A stretch of 35,486 nt of DNA from Rhodospirillaceae bacterium (GCA_016845145.1 JAERTE010000135.1:1-35486), one strand, 5' to 3'; positions 15,943 to 24,065 are shown, numbered from the stretch's first letter. Numbers and translations: made by a program. Notes: generated by a model from the sequence alone, not told the origin.

Positions 15943-17463
15943 ATGGATGCGAACCAGGACGGATTAATTGTAGGCGTTGTCGGCGCCGGGGCTATGGGAC
16001 GCGGTATCGCGCAGGTATCGGTGGTTGGGGGCTGCACGGTAAAGCTCTATGATGCCAAACACGGTGCTGCCGCTGAAGCAAGTGATTTCATCGCTAAGAT
16101 GCTCAGCCGCAACGTCGAGAAAGGCCGTATGGCGCAAGAAGACGCCGACGAGGCCGTAGCGCGCCTAGAGGTCGTCGACGCTATGAGCGGCTTCAGCGAC
16201 TGCGACTGCGTGGTCGAAGCCGTGATCGAGAACCTGGACATCAAACACGCCGTGTTCAAGGAACTGGAAAGCATCGTTCGTGACGATTGCATTTTGGCGA
16301 CCAACACGTCGTCGCTGTCCGTGTCCACCATTGCATCGGCTTGCGACAAGCCCGAGCGCTTCGCAGGTCTGCATTTTTTCAACCCCGTACCGCTGATGAA
16401 ATTGGTAGAGGTGATCGACGGTGTGCTGACCGACCCGGCCGTTGGGGATTTCCTCATGGTATTGGGCCGTCGCATGGGGCGTGAGTCCGTGCGGGTTAAG
16501 GATGCCCCGGGTTTCCTCGTCAATCAGGTGGGCCGCGGCTACAACATCGAATGCGCGCACATTGTCTCCGACGGTGTTGCTGAAATCGCCGACATGGACC
16601 GCATCCTGCGCGACGCCATGGGCTTTCGCATGGGGCCGTTCGAGCTGTTGGATTTGACGGCTCTGGATGTCACCCATCCGGCGACCGACCTCATCTATCA
16701 GCAGTTCTACCACGAGCCGCGTTACCGTCCGGCCTCCATGCTGCAAATGCGCCTCGACGCCGGTTTGTTGGGCCGCAAGGTCGGCAAAGGGTTCTACGAT
16801 TACCCGGACGGAAAACAGGTCGTTCCCGAAGAGGCGGCGGCACCCGAGTACGACGGCCGCAAGGTTTGGGTTTCCAATGCCATGCCTGAGTTCGCCGATA
16901 AGCTCCGTGCCATTGTGGCCGACGCCGGTGCACCGTTGGACAACGGCGACACGCCGGGCGACGACTCGTTGATTTTGGTGACGCCCTTGGGCGATGACGC
17001 CACCACGGCCGCCGTCAACGAAGGCCTGGACGCCACGCGCACCGTCGCCGTCGATTGCCTGTTCGGGCTCGATACACGGCGCACGCTGATGAAGACCTCG
17101 GTGACCAACCCGGCGTTTACCGCGGCCGCGCACGGCCTCTTGGGTGGTGGCGATGTGCCGGCGACCGTAATCGGCGATACGCCCGGTTTCGTCACGCAGC
17201 GTGTGGTCGCGGCGATTTGCAACATCGGTTGCTCGGTCGCGCAACAACGCACGGCGGATGCCGAAGATATCGACAAGGCGGTTAAATTGGCGCTCAACTA
17301 CCCGAAAGGTCCGTTGGAATTCGGAGATTTCGTCGGCGCCGACAAGATCGTCACCATTCTCAACAACATCAACAAACTGACCGGCGACCCACGTTACCGG
17401 CTGGTGCCGTGGCTGCGCCGCCGGGCGCAGCTTGGCGTGTCGCTGCTCACACCTGAAGCTTAA
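15943..17463 (+). CDS. paaH: 3-hydroxyacyl-CoA dehydrogenase, PaaH-like
   Basis: This NAD-dependent enzyme oxidises 3-hydroxyacyl-CoA (3-hydroxyadipyl-CoA in the phenylacetate and adipate routes) to the 3-oxo ester. Its roughly 506 residues match PaaH/PaaC rather than the 280-residue short form. GVVGAGAMGRGIAQ is the N-terminal NAD-binding loop; NTSSLSVS and HFFNPVPLMKLVEV carry the catalytic Ser and His; two C-terminal 3HCDH domains follow (DAPGFLVNQVGRGY and DTPGFVTQRVVAA). I prefer ATG 15943 (AGGA 8 nt upstream) to ATG 15937, which is only 2 nt from that site. It lies between the hydratase and thiolase genes. Confidence 0.9.
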   Translation: MDANQDGLIVGVVGAGAMGRGIAQVSVVGGCTVKLYDAKHGAAAEASDFIAKMLSRNVEKGRMAQEDADEAVARLEVVDAMSGFSDCDCVVEAVIENLDIKHAVFKELESIVRDDCILATNTSSLSVSTIASACDKPERFAGLHFFNPVPLMKLVEVIDGVLTDPAVGDFLMVLGRRMGRESVRVKDAPGFLVNQVGRGYNIECAHIVSDGVAEIADMDRILRDAMGFRMGPFELLDLTALDVTHPATDLIYQQFYHEPRYRPASMLQMRLDAGLLGRKVGKGFYDYPDGKQVVPEEAAAPEYDGRKVWVSNAMPEFADKLRAIVADAGAPLDNGDTPGDDSLILVTPLGDDATTAAVNEGLDATRTVAVDCLFGLDTRRTLMKTSVTNPAFTAAAHGLLGGGDVPATVIGDTPGFVTQRVVAAICNIGCSVAQQRTADAEDIDKAVKLALNYPKGPLEFGDFVGADKIVTILNNINKLTGDPRYRLVPWLRRRAQLGVSLLTPEA

Positions 17464-17481
17464 ATAGAAGGAACTGAAATT

Positions 17482-18684
17482 ATGTTGAATGCTTATATCT
17501 ACGATGGCCTACGCTCGCCTATCGGCCGTAATGCCGGAGCTTTGGCCAAAGTCCGCCCTGATGACCTCTTGGGCGGCGTGATCAAGGAAGTGGTCGGCCG
17601 CTCGGCTTTCGACGCGGGCGATATCGAAGACGTCAATGTCGGTTGCGCCAATCAGGCCGGTGAAGACAGCCGCTGCCTGGGCCGTCACGCGGCATTGCTG
17701 GCGGGTCTTCCGATCGAGGTTCCCGGCAACACCATCCAACGCAATTGCGGGTCCGGCATGAACGCCATGATTGACGCCGCTCGCGCCATTACATGTGGCG
17801 AAGGCGATCTGTTTGTCGCCGGCGGTGTCGAGAGCATGACCCGCGCACCGTTTGTTGTCGGCAAAGCAGAGACAGCTTTTGCCAAGGGCTTCCCGGTATT
17901 CGAATCGTCCCTGGGCGCGCGGTTCCCGAACCCGAAAATCGAAGGCGAATACGGTGCCGACACGATGCCGCAAACCGCCGATAATCTAGCGCGCGACTTC
18001 CAGCTTAGCCGCGAGGAGTGCGATACCTTCGCCTCTGCTTCGCAGGCGAAATATGCCGCTGCAAAAGCCGACGGGTTTTTCGATGAAGAACTGACGCCGG
18101 TCACGGTGCCGGGCGGACGCAAGAAGCCCGATGTGGAAGTCACCGAGGACGAGCACCCGCGTCCAGGTACCACGGTCGAGAGCTTGGGCGGCATGCGCGC
18201 GCTGTTCCAAGATGGCGTGACCACGGCGGGCAATGCGTCCGGTATCAATGACGGCGCCGCAGCGCTCATCGTCGGCTCGTTGGAAGCCGGTGAGAAAGCC
18301 GGCGCCAAGCCCCTGGCCCGGATCCTCTCAAGCGCCGTTGCCGGCGTGGAACCGCGCATTATGGGTTACGGTCCGGTACCGGCATCCGAGAAAGCGCTGG
18401 CGCGCGCCGGATTGACCATCGCTGACATGGACGTCATTGAACTGAATGAGGCCTTCGCGGCGCAATCACTGGCGTGCATGAAGGGCCTGGATTTGGCCTT
18501 CGACGATAGCCGTGTTAACCCGAACGGCGGCGCCATCGCCATCGGCCATCCCTTGGGTGCGTCGGGTGCGCGTATTGCATTGACGGCGGTACGTCAGTTA
18601 CATCGCACGGGCGGCCGTTATGCGCTGATCACCATGTGCATCGGTATTGGCCAAGGTATCGCCACCGTACTCGAAAGGACTTGA
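17482..18684 (+). CDS. 3-oxoadipyl-CoA/acyl-CoA thiolase, PaaJ/PcaF-like
   Basis: This thiolase of 400 residues cleaves a 3-oxoacyl-CoA with CoA; for 3-oxoadipyl-CoA the products are succinyl-CoA and acetyl-CoA. Cys89 in IQRNCGSGMNA is the nucleophile, NPNGGAIAIGHPLGASGAR carries the catalytic His, and the second Cys is in MCIGIGQGIA. The opening AYIYDGLRSPIGRNAGALA and the RPDDLL motif resemble PcaF/PaaJ thiolases more than general FadA types. It sits 18 bp after the PaaH-like gene and 2 bp before the GcdH-like gene. Confidence 0.88.
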   Translation: MLNAYIYDGLRSPIGRNAGALAKVRPDDLLGGVIKEVVGRSAFDAGDIEDVNVGCANQAGEDSRCLGRHAALLAGLPIEVPGNTIQRNCGSGMNAMIDAARAITCGEGDLFVAGGVESMTRAPFVVGKAETAFAKGFPVFESSLGARFPNPKIEGEYGADTMPQTADNLARDFQLSREECDTFASASQAKYAAAKADGFFDEELTPVTVPGGRKKPDVEVTEDEHPRPGTTVESLGGMRALFQDGVTTAGNASGINDGAAALIVGSLEAGEKAGAKPLARILSSAVAGVEPRIMGYGPVPASEKALARAGLTIADMDVIELNEAFAAQSLACMKGLDLAFDDSRVNPNGGAIAIGHPLGASGARIALTAVRQLHRTGGRYALITMCIGIGQGIATVLERT

Positions 18685-18686
18685 GC

Positions 18687-19871
18687 ATGAGCACCGAGCA
18701 AGCCAGTTTCAATTGGGAAGACCCGCTTCTTCTCGATGACCAATTGACCGAGGAAGAACGCATGGTCCGCGACATGGTCCAGCGTTTTGCCGAGGACCGG
18801 TTGATGCCGGTGATATTGGATTGGAACCGCCATGAGAAATTCGATAAGGACCTCATGCGTGAGTTCGGTGAGCTTGGCTTGCTTGGTGGCACCATTGAAG
18901 GTTACGGCTGCCCTGGCTTGGGCCATGTGGCCTATGGCCTTGTTTGCCGCACCTTCGAGGGTATCGATACGGCGTTTCGTTCCGCCGTCGGCGTGCAGTC
19001 GGGGTTGGCCATGGCGCCGATTGCCTTGTTCGGTTCGGAAGAACAGAAACAGAAGTACCTGCCAGGCATGGCCAAGGGAGAGATCATCGGCTGCTTCGGC
19101 CTGACCGAACCCGATCACGGCTCCGACCCCTCGGGTATGAAATCCCGCGCCAAAAAGGTGGACGGCGGCTGGCGGCTTACCGGCAACAAGATTTGGATCA
19201 CCAATTCGCCGATCTCCGATATCTGCATCGTCTGGGCGAAAGACGAAGAGGGCGTGGTCAACGGCTTTATCGTCGACAGCAATGCAGATGGCGTGCAGAC
19301 ACCGAAGATCGAGGGCAAATTCGGCGTGCGCGCTTCGGCGACCGGTGAAATCGTCATGGATGACGTGTTCGTGCCCGATGAAGATCACCTGCCGGACGTG
19401 CAGGGCCTGAAGGCGCCGCTGTCGTGCCTGTCGCGAGCACGCTTCGGGATCAGCTGGGGCGCCATGGGAGCGGCGGAGTTCTGCTGGAAGGCAACGCGCC
19501 AATACGTCATGGACCGAAAACAGTTCGGCCGACCCTTGGCGGCGACGCAGTTGATCCAAAAGAAGCTCGCCGATATGCAGACCGACATCGCGCTCGGCTT
19601 GCAAGGCTCGCTCCGGATCAGCCGTTTGGCCGATGAGGGCAGGGCGACGCCGGAAATGTTTTCCTTGGTGAAGCGCAACAACACCGGCAAGGCTCTGGAA
19701 ATCGCGCGTGTGTGCCGCGATATGCACGGCGGCAACGGCATTTCCGATGAGTTTCATATCATCCGCCATATGCTTAATATGGAGGTCATCAATACGCTGG
19801 AGGGGACGCACGACATTCATGCCTTGGTGCTGGGTCGCGCGCAGACGGGGATTCAAGCGTTTACGGCATAG
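18687..19871 (+). CDS. Glutaryl-CoA dehydrogenase-like acyl-CoA dehydrogenase
   Basis: This FAD enzyme of 394 residues oxidises a dicarboxylyl-CoA at the alpha-beta position. FNWEDPLLLDDQLTEEER at the start and the ending AQTGIQAFTA are GcdH-like. Arg98 (FRSAVGVQSGLAM) matches the human GCDH Arg94 that holds the free carboxylate, Glu91 matches Glu87, and Glu372 (TLEGTHDIHALVLGR) is the catalytic base. The residue before the base is Leu371, where decarboxylating GCDH has Tyr. With hydratase, dehydrogenase and thiolase of the PaaF/H/J type alongside, oxidation of adipyl-CoA without decarboxylation is a reasonable reading; glutaryl-CoA oxidation remains possible. ATG 18687 follows AAAGGA by 7 nt. 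Confidence 0.87.
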   Translation: MSTEQASFNWEDPLLLDDQLTEEERMVRDMVQRFAEDRLMPVILDWNRHEKFDKDLMREFGELGLLGGTIEGYGCPGLGHVAYGLVCRTFEGIDTAFRSAVGVQSGLAMAPIALFGSEEQKQKYLPGMAKGEIIGCFGLTEPDHGSDPSGMKSRAKKVDGGWRLTGNKIWITNSPISDICIVWAKDEEGVVNGFIVDSNADGVQTPKIEGKFGVRASATGEIVMDDVFVPDEDHLPDVQGLKAPLSCLSRARFGISWGAMGAAEFCWKATRQYVMDRKQFGRPLAATQLIQKKLADMQTDIALGLQGSLRISRLADEGRATPEMFSLVKRNNTGKALEIARVCRDMHGGNGISDEFHIIRHMLNMEVINTLEGTHDIHALVLGRAQTGIQAFTA

Positions 19872-19891
19872 GTTTTAAAGGGGAGGAAAAC

Positions 19892-20704
19892 ATGGAGGTC
19901 AAACCGCTGACACCGCAGATCGGGGCGTTGGTCTCCGGCATTCAGTTGGCTGATGCCATGGACCAAAGCAGCTTCGGGGCTGTCCACGAGGCGCTGATGG
20001 CGCATCAGGTAATTTTTTTCCGCGACCAGGAAATGACCCTGGAGCAGCACAAGGAGTTCGCCCGTCAGTTCGGAGATCTGGCTGTGCACCCGGGCATCCC
20101 GGGTCCCGAAGGCCATCCCGAGGTCATTCATATCCATGCCGATGCGAACAGCACCCGGATTGCCGGTGAGGATTGGCATTCGGACGTCACCTGCGACGAA
20201 GAGCCGCCCATGGGGACGATCTTGCATTTGCACACGGTGCCTGACAGCGGCGGCGATACGTTGTTTTCAAGCATGTATGCCGCTTATGAGGCGCTATCCG
20301 ATCCGATGAAGTCGTTTTTGGAAGGCCTCACCGCACACCATAGCGGAGAGACCGCGTACCGGGGACGCTACGAGCACCGGGGCGTCGACGATACAGGCAC
20401 CACATATCCCAATCACGATCATCCGGTGATCCGCACACATCCCGTGACGAAGAAGAAGGCGCTGTTCGTGAATCGCATTTTCACAACGCGCATCAACGGC
20501 TTGACGGCGGCGGAAAGCGACAACCTTTTGGCATTTCTATTCGATCATGTGGCGAAACCGGAGTTTCAGGTGCGCTTCCAATGGCAAGAAGGCAGCGTCG
20601 CGTTTTGGGACAACCGCTGTGTGCAGCACTACGCCATCTGGGATTACTTCCCCCAAACGCGTTCCGGTTACCGGGTTACCATCAGCGGCGATCGGCCTTT
20701 TTGA
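19892..20704 (+). CDS. TauD/TfdA-family Fe(II)/2-oxoglutarate-dependent dioxygenase
   Basis: This 270-residue enzyme hydroxylates an organic substrate using oxygen and 2-oxoglutarate. The iron ligands His96 and Asp98 (WHSDVT) and His246 (QHYAIWDY), and Arg261 (SGYRVTI) for the 2-oxoglutarate carboxylate, are all in place, so it should be active. Homologues act on taurine, 2,4-D-type ethers and alkyl sulfates; the substrate here cannot be read from sequence. The start has a strong GGGGAGG, 20 bp after the GcdH-like stop, so it belongs to the operon. It may convert a substituted acid into the dicarboxylate used by the other enzymes. Confidence 0.85.
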   Translation: MEVKPLTPQIGALVSGIQLADAMDQSSFGAVHEALMAHQVIFFRDQEMTLEQHKEFARQFGDLAVHPGIPGPEGHPEVIHIHADANSTRIAGEDWHSDVTCDEEPPMGTILHLHTVPDSGGDTLFSSMYAAYEALSDPMKSFLEGLTAHHSGETAYRGRYEHRGVDDTGTTYPNHDHPVIRTHPVTKKKALFVNRIFTTRINGLTAAESDNLLAFLFDHVAKPEFQVRFQWQEGSVAFWDNRCVQHYAIWDYFPQTRSGYRVTISGDRPF

Positions 20705-20717
20705 CGTCACATAACAA

Positions 20718-21887
20718 TCAGCAAACCGGCTTCAATTGCACGACGCCCCAACCGGTATATTTGTCCCGCCCCGGTTTACCTTTGTCCTCGGCGTGGGTTT
20801 TGAAAAACTCACGCAGGGAGGCAGTTGTTGCATGTTTCCGATGTTTCATTGCCGCAGCGGCGTAAGCCGTAAAGATCGGCGCAGCGAATGATGTGCCGGA
20901 CATCGCCTTCCCGCCGCCGGGGACTGCCGCCCATATGCCGACGCCGGGTGCCGCGAATTCGATGTAATCGCCTTTCGACGCAAATCGCGCATTGCGTTTG
21001 AAGCGGTCGACGGCGGTGATCGCGATCACCGATGGGTAGGCGCCGGGGTAGCTTTTCTTTTTTGAGAACGGTCCGTAATTGCCCGCCGACGCGACCAGAA
21101 TTGTGCCTTTGTCGCTCGCATGTTTGACCGCTTGGGTGATCAGCACATTGGGCCCGCCACCGATGCTGAGATTGATGATCGGTACCTTCTTGGAGACCAT
21201 CCAATCGATGGCGCGGACGATACTTTTGGCGCTGCCGGTGGCCTGGCCGTTTTTGCCAGCATGAAACACATTGGCGGCGATGATTTCCGCGCCGGGCAGC
21301 ACGCCTGCCCAGCGCCCGCCTCCCGATATGACCGACGTGACCGCTGTTCCGTGATCTGTTTTGGATATCTTTTCACCTTTGAGGTGGAACGAACGGTAGG
21401 TGATCTTCACGCCCTTGAATGCGTGGTGCTTGGTATCGACAGGACCGTCAATGACTCCAACGCGCATCCCTTTGCCGCAACTCGGAGACACATTCCCCCA
21501 TTTTGCCGCAGTTCTGGCCGTGTAGCTTTTGTCGATTTTTTTAGCGGCATGATGCTCATAGTGATGGTGGGCATCGACGATCACGCCGGGGAACCGCTCT
21601 TGGTGCTTGCCGCGGGCATGAAACGGATGCGCACCATCAACAATGCGCAGGTGATAGAGCTTGCCGCCGATACTGGATAGATCCGTTACGTCCAGGATTT
21701 CCATTCCCATATCAGGGAGATGGCGGAGATAGTCGGCAGGCGGATCAAGAACCAGCAGTTCGTCCTCGTCATGCGGGTGATCTGTCTCAGTGGTGAGGGC
21801 CTGGTTTTCGGGTGTTTCGGCGCAACCGCCGAGCACCAACAGCAAGGCTGATATTGCCCCGACTAAATTCGGACCTAAGTTGTTCAT
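20718..21887 (-). CDS. Subtilisin-like (S8) serine protease, predicted lipoprotein
   Basis: This is a predicted envelope-anchored protease of 389 residues. The N-terminus is a lipoprotein signal ending in the lipobox LGGC (Cys22). After a poorly conserved 120-residue segment that includes a His-rich DAHHHYEHH stretch, the S8 catalytic triad is seen in order: Asp in VGVIDGPVD, His in DHGTAVTSV and Ser in SGTSFAAP, with the oxyanion Asn in ASAGNYGPF. The start ATG 21887 has GGGAA upstream and fits the signal peptide; ten upstream in-frame residues do not. It converges with the dioxygenase gene and is divergent from fliI. The pre-catalytic segment may be an inhibitory propeptide; the target is unknown. 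Confidence 0.85.
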   Translation of the reverse strand: MNNLGPNLVGAISALLLVLGGCAETPENQALTTETDHPHDEDELLVLDPPADYLRHLPDMGMEILDVTDLSSIGGKLYHLRIVDGAHPFHARGKHQERFPGVIVDAHHHYEHHAAKKIDKSYTARTAAKWGNVSPSCGKGMRVGVIDGPVDTKHHAFKGVKITYRSFHLKGEKISKTDHGTAVTSVISGGGRWAGVLPGAEIIAANVFHAGKNGQATGSAKSIVRAIDWMVSKKVPIINLSIGGGPNVLITQAVKHASDKGTILVASAGNYGPFSKKKSYPGAYPSVIAITAVDRFKRNARFASKGDYIEFAAPGVGIWAAVPGGGKAMSGTSFAAPIFTAYAAAAMKHRKHATTASLREFFKTHAEDKGKPGRDKYTGWGVVQLKPVC

Positions 21888-21942
21888 GCCGTTTTCCCGT
21901 CTGACTTTTCTTGGCACATGCTAACAGCGCCTCAACCCCTTG

Positions 21943-21950
21943 TTAACCAT
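21943..21950 (+). promoter_or_regulatory. TTAACCAT element upstream of fliI (putative CtrA half-site)
   Basis: TTAACCAT, inside GTTAACCAT, lies 26 bp before the fliI ATG in the 89-bp gap shared with the divergent protease gene. The same octamer occurs in front of ctrA at 9799-9806. CtrA control of fliI-fliJ is inferred. Confidence 0.4.
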
Positions 21951-21976
21951 ACTTTCCCATACTCCTTGAACGCACT

Positions 21977-23446
21977 ATGTTGGAAGCACGGTTTGGGACT
22001 ATTGGGAACGGGTGCGGCTTGTCTGGATACGGCGCAAACATTCTGAACGAGATCGACCATCTGGCCGAACACAAGATGTACGGCAAGGTGGTGAATATCG
22101 TCGGCCTGTTGATTCACGTGGGCGGCGTCACCCACAGTTTGTCCGTCGGCGATCACTGCATTATTCACGCCCGGAACGGCCGCCTTGTTTCGTGCGAGGT
22201 GGTGGGATTTGCCGATGGTAATGCTTTGGTCATGCCGTTCAGCGCCATTGAAGGGATCGGCATGGGCAGCCGCGCCGAGGTGAGCGTCGCCGAGCCGGTG
22301 ATTTACCCATCGCGCGGATGGCTGGGCCGGGTGATCAATGCCTTCGGCGAACCCGTGGACGGCAAGGGGCCGCTGCCGGTCGGCAACATCGGGTACCCGA
22401 TACACACGCCGCCGCCGCCGGCTCACATGAGAAAACGCGTCGGCGGCAAGGTCGATCTGGGCGTGCGTGCCATGAACGCTTTTCTGACGCTTTGCCAAGG
22501 GCAACGGATGGGTATTTTCTCGGGCTCCGGCGTCGGAAAATCGACCCTGCTGGCGATGATGGCGCGCAACACGGATGCCGAGGTCAATGTGATCGGTTTG
22601 GTGGGCGAACGCGGTCGTGAAGCCCGGGAGTTCATTGAGGACCATCTGGGCGAGGAAGGAATGGCGCGAAGCGTCGTTGTCGTTGCCACGTCGGACGAAT
22701 CGCCTTTGGTGCGCCGTCAGGCAGCATATATGACCATGGCTGTCGCCGAATACTTCCGCGATCAGCCGAACGAAGTGCTGGTATTGATGGATTCGATCAC
22801 CCGTTTTGCCATGGCGCAGCGTGAGATTTCGCTCTCCGCTGGCGAACCACCAACCACCAAGGGATATACACCGTCCGTGTTTGCACAGTTGCCGCAATTG
22901 CTTGAGCGTGCCGGACCAGGCATGGAAGGGCAGGGCAATATCACCGGCTTGTTCACCGTGCTGGTGGAGGGGGATGATCACAACGAGCCCGTCGCCGATG
23001 CCGTCCGTGGTATCCTTGACGGGCATGTCGTGCTGGAGCGCGATATCGCCGAACGCGGCCGGTTTCCGGCAATCAATATCCTGCGCAGCATTTCCCGGAC
23101 CATGCCCGCTTGCAACACCGCGGAACAGAACGCGCTGGTTGTCCGCGCGCGCAAATTGATGGCCACCTTTGAGGACATGGCGGAATTGATCCGGCTCGGT
23201 GCATACAGACGAGGCACCGATCCACAGGTCGATGAATCGATCCAGTACAATCCCATGCTCGAAGCTTTTCTGGCCCAGGAAATTGATGACGCGAGCACAT
23301 TGGAAGCCTGCTATCAACGGCTTGGCGAGATTTTCGGCATGGCATCGGGCGGCGCACCTCAAGCTGGTGAACAGCCCGTCCCACCACAAGCCCCGCCACA
23401 AGCCCCGCCACAAGTTCCGCCACAAGTTCCGCCACAGGCATCATGA
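21977..23446 (+). CDS. fliI: Flagellum-specific ATPase FliI
   Basis: FliI is the hexameric ATPase at the cytoplasmic base of the flagellar export apparatus. The 489-residue protein shows the N-terminal beta-barrel (KMYGKVVNIVGLLIHVGGV), Walker A at GSGVGKST, Walker B at VLVLMDSITRFAMAQREI and the family stretch GEPPTTKGYTPSVFAQLPQL. Usual FliI is about 440 residues; here a C-terminal tail of about 30 residues ends in five PPQ(A/V) units encoded by 12-bp repeats. The ATG lacks a good ribosome site; later in-frame Met codons would delete the barrel. fliJ follows 14 bp downstream, while the partner fliH is in the minus-strand operon. Confidence 0.95.
   Translation: MLEARFGTIGNGCGLSGYGANILNEIDHLAEHKMYGKVVNIVGLLIHVGGVTHSLSVGDHCIIHARNGRLVSCEVVGFADGNALVMPFSAIEGIGMGSRAEVSVAEPVIYPSRGWLGRVINAFGEPVDGKGPLPVGNIGYPIHTPPPPAHMRKRVGGKVDLGVRAMNAFLTLCQGQRMGIFSGSGVGKSTLLAMMARNTDAEVNVIGLVGERGREAREFIEDHLGEEGMARSVVVVATSDESPLVRRQAAYMTMAVAEYFRDQPNEVLVLMDSITRFAMAQREISLSAGEPPTTKGYTPSVFAQLPQLLERAGPGMEGQGNITGLFTVLVEGDDHNEPVADAVRGILDGHVVLERDIAERGRFPAINILRSISRTMPACNTAEQNALVVRARKLMATFEDMAELIRLGAYRRGTDPQVDESIQYNPMLEAFLAQEIDDASTLEACYQRLGEIFGMASGGAPQAGEQPVPPQAPPQAPPQVPPQVPPQAS
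23381..23440 (+). repeat. Five 12-bp tandem repeats encoding a PPQ(A/V) tail of FliI
   Basis: Five in-frame units of CCR-CCA-CAR-GYN type code for Pro-Pro-Gln-Ala/Val. Units 2-4 are almost identical in DNA (CCGCCACAAGCC or CCGCCACAAGTT). The run stops just before the FliI stop codon. Such short perfect units can expand or shrink by slippage. Confidence 0.85.
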
Positions 23447-23460
23447 GCCTCGCATAAGTC

Positions 23461-23880
23461 ATGGCCAAAGGTCTTGCCACACTGGTCCGGGTTAATGAGT
23501 GGAGCGTTGATGAGAAACGCCGGGCACTCGGCGTTTTGTTGCGGGAACTTGATGACATGGAAGCCCACCGCCGTCGGCTGGACCAGGAACTCATCGATGA
23601 ACAGGCAGCCGCCGCCAAGGTGCCCGACGAAGCCGGGTTTCTTTACGGCGTTTATGCGGAAGGGGTGATCCACCGACGCGAACAGATGGACGCCGCGATC
23701 GCCGCCAAGGAAACTGAGATCGAGGCCGCTCGGGAAACCTTGAATGAGGCCTACAGAGAGCTGAAGAAATACGAAGTCATCCGCGACAATCGTGTTCGCC
23801 GCGAACGCGAGGAAGAGGCCCGCGACGAGCGGATCCAACTCGATGAGATGGGGATTGAGACGTATCGACGGCGCTCATAA
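23461..23880 (+). CDS. fliJ: Flagellar export chaperone FliJ
   Basis: FliJ is the small coiled-coil stalk that sits in the FliI ring and links it to FlhA. The 139-residue product is almost wholly helical and charged, with long heptad-rich stretches (KRRALGVLLRELDDMEAHRRRLDQ and EIEAARETLNEAYRELKKYE regions) and little else, as expected for FliJ, which is poorly conserved in sequence. The main support is this make-up, the length and the position 14 bp after fliI. Confidence 0.8.
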   Translation: MAKGLATLVRVNEWSVDEKRRALGVLLRELDDMEAHRRRLDQELIDEQAAAAKVPDEAGFLYGVYAEGVIHRREQMDAAIAAKETEIEAARETLNEAYRELKKYEVIRDNRVRREREEEARDERIQLDEMGIETYRRRS

Positions 23881-23881
23881 C

Positions 23882-23918
23882 CGGGCTGCGAGGGACTGGT
23901 GATTTAAAAGCCCGTTTA
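23882..23918 (+). terminator. Possible terminator after fliJ
   Basis: CGGGCT (23882-23887) can pair with AGCCCG (23909-23914) across a 21-nt loop and is followed by TTTAT. The stem is short and the loop long, so this is a weak call. Confidence 0.3.
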
Positions 23919-24065
23919 TCGCGAAAAATCTTCACGTCAATTCACACGAGCCTGACGTCTCGTAAGCTAGTTGTCAGTTCCCACGGATAATTTTAGGGCG
24001 AATCGAGCGACGGATGATTCGTCAGCTCGGCAACAGTGAATATAAAGCTGGTTTTTGAGGGCCGT

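Noticed and set aside
16165..17247. A 360-codon minus-strand open frame over the PaaH-like gene
   Set aside because: The plus-strand gene has full catalytic motifs; the antisense frame has none.
18618..19856. A 412-codon minus-strand open frame over the GcdH-like gene
   Set aside because: It mirrors a highly conserved enzyme and its translation is His/Gln-rich with no family pattern, as is usual for antisense frames in GC-rich genes.
21912..21928. TGGCAC upstream of fliI as a sigma-54 promoter
   Set aside because: The -12 GC is 12 bp rather than 10 bp from the -24 GG and no TTGC follows.
21932..23425. A 497-codon minus-strand open frame over fliI
   Set aside because: It is the shadow of fliI; the translation has no recognisable features.
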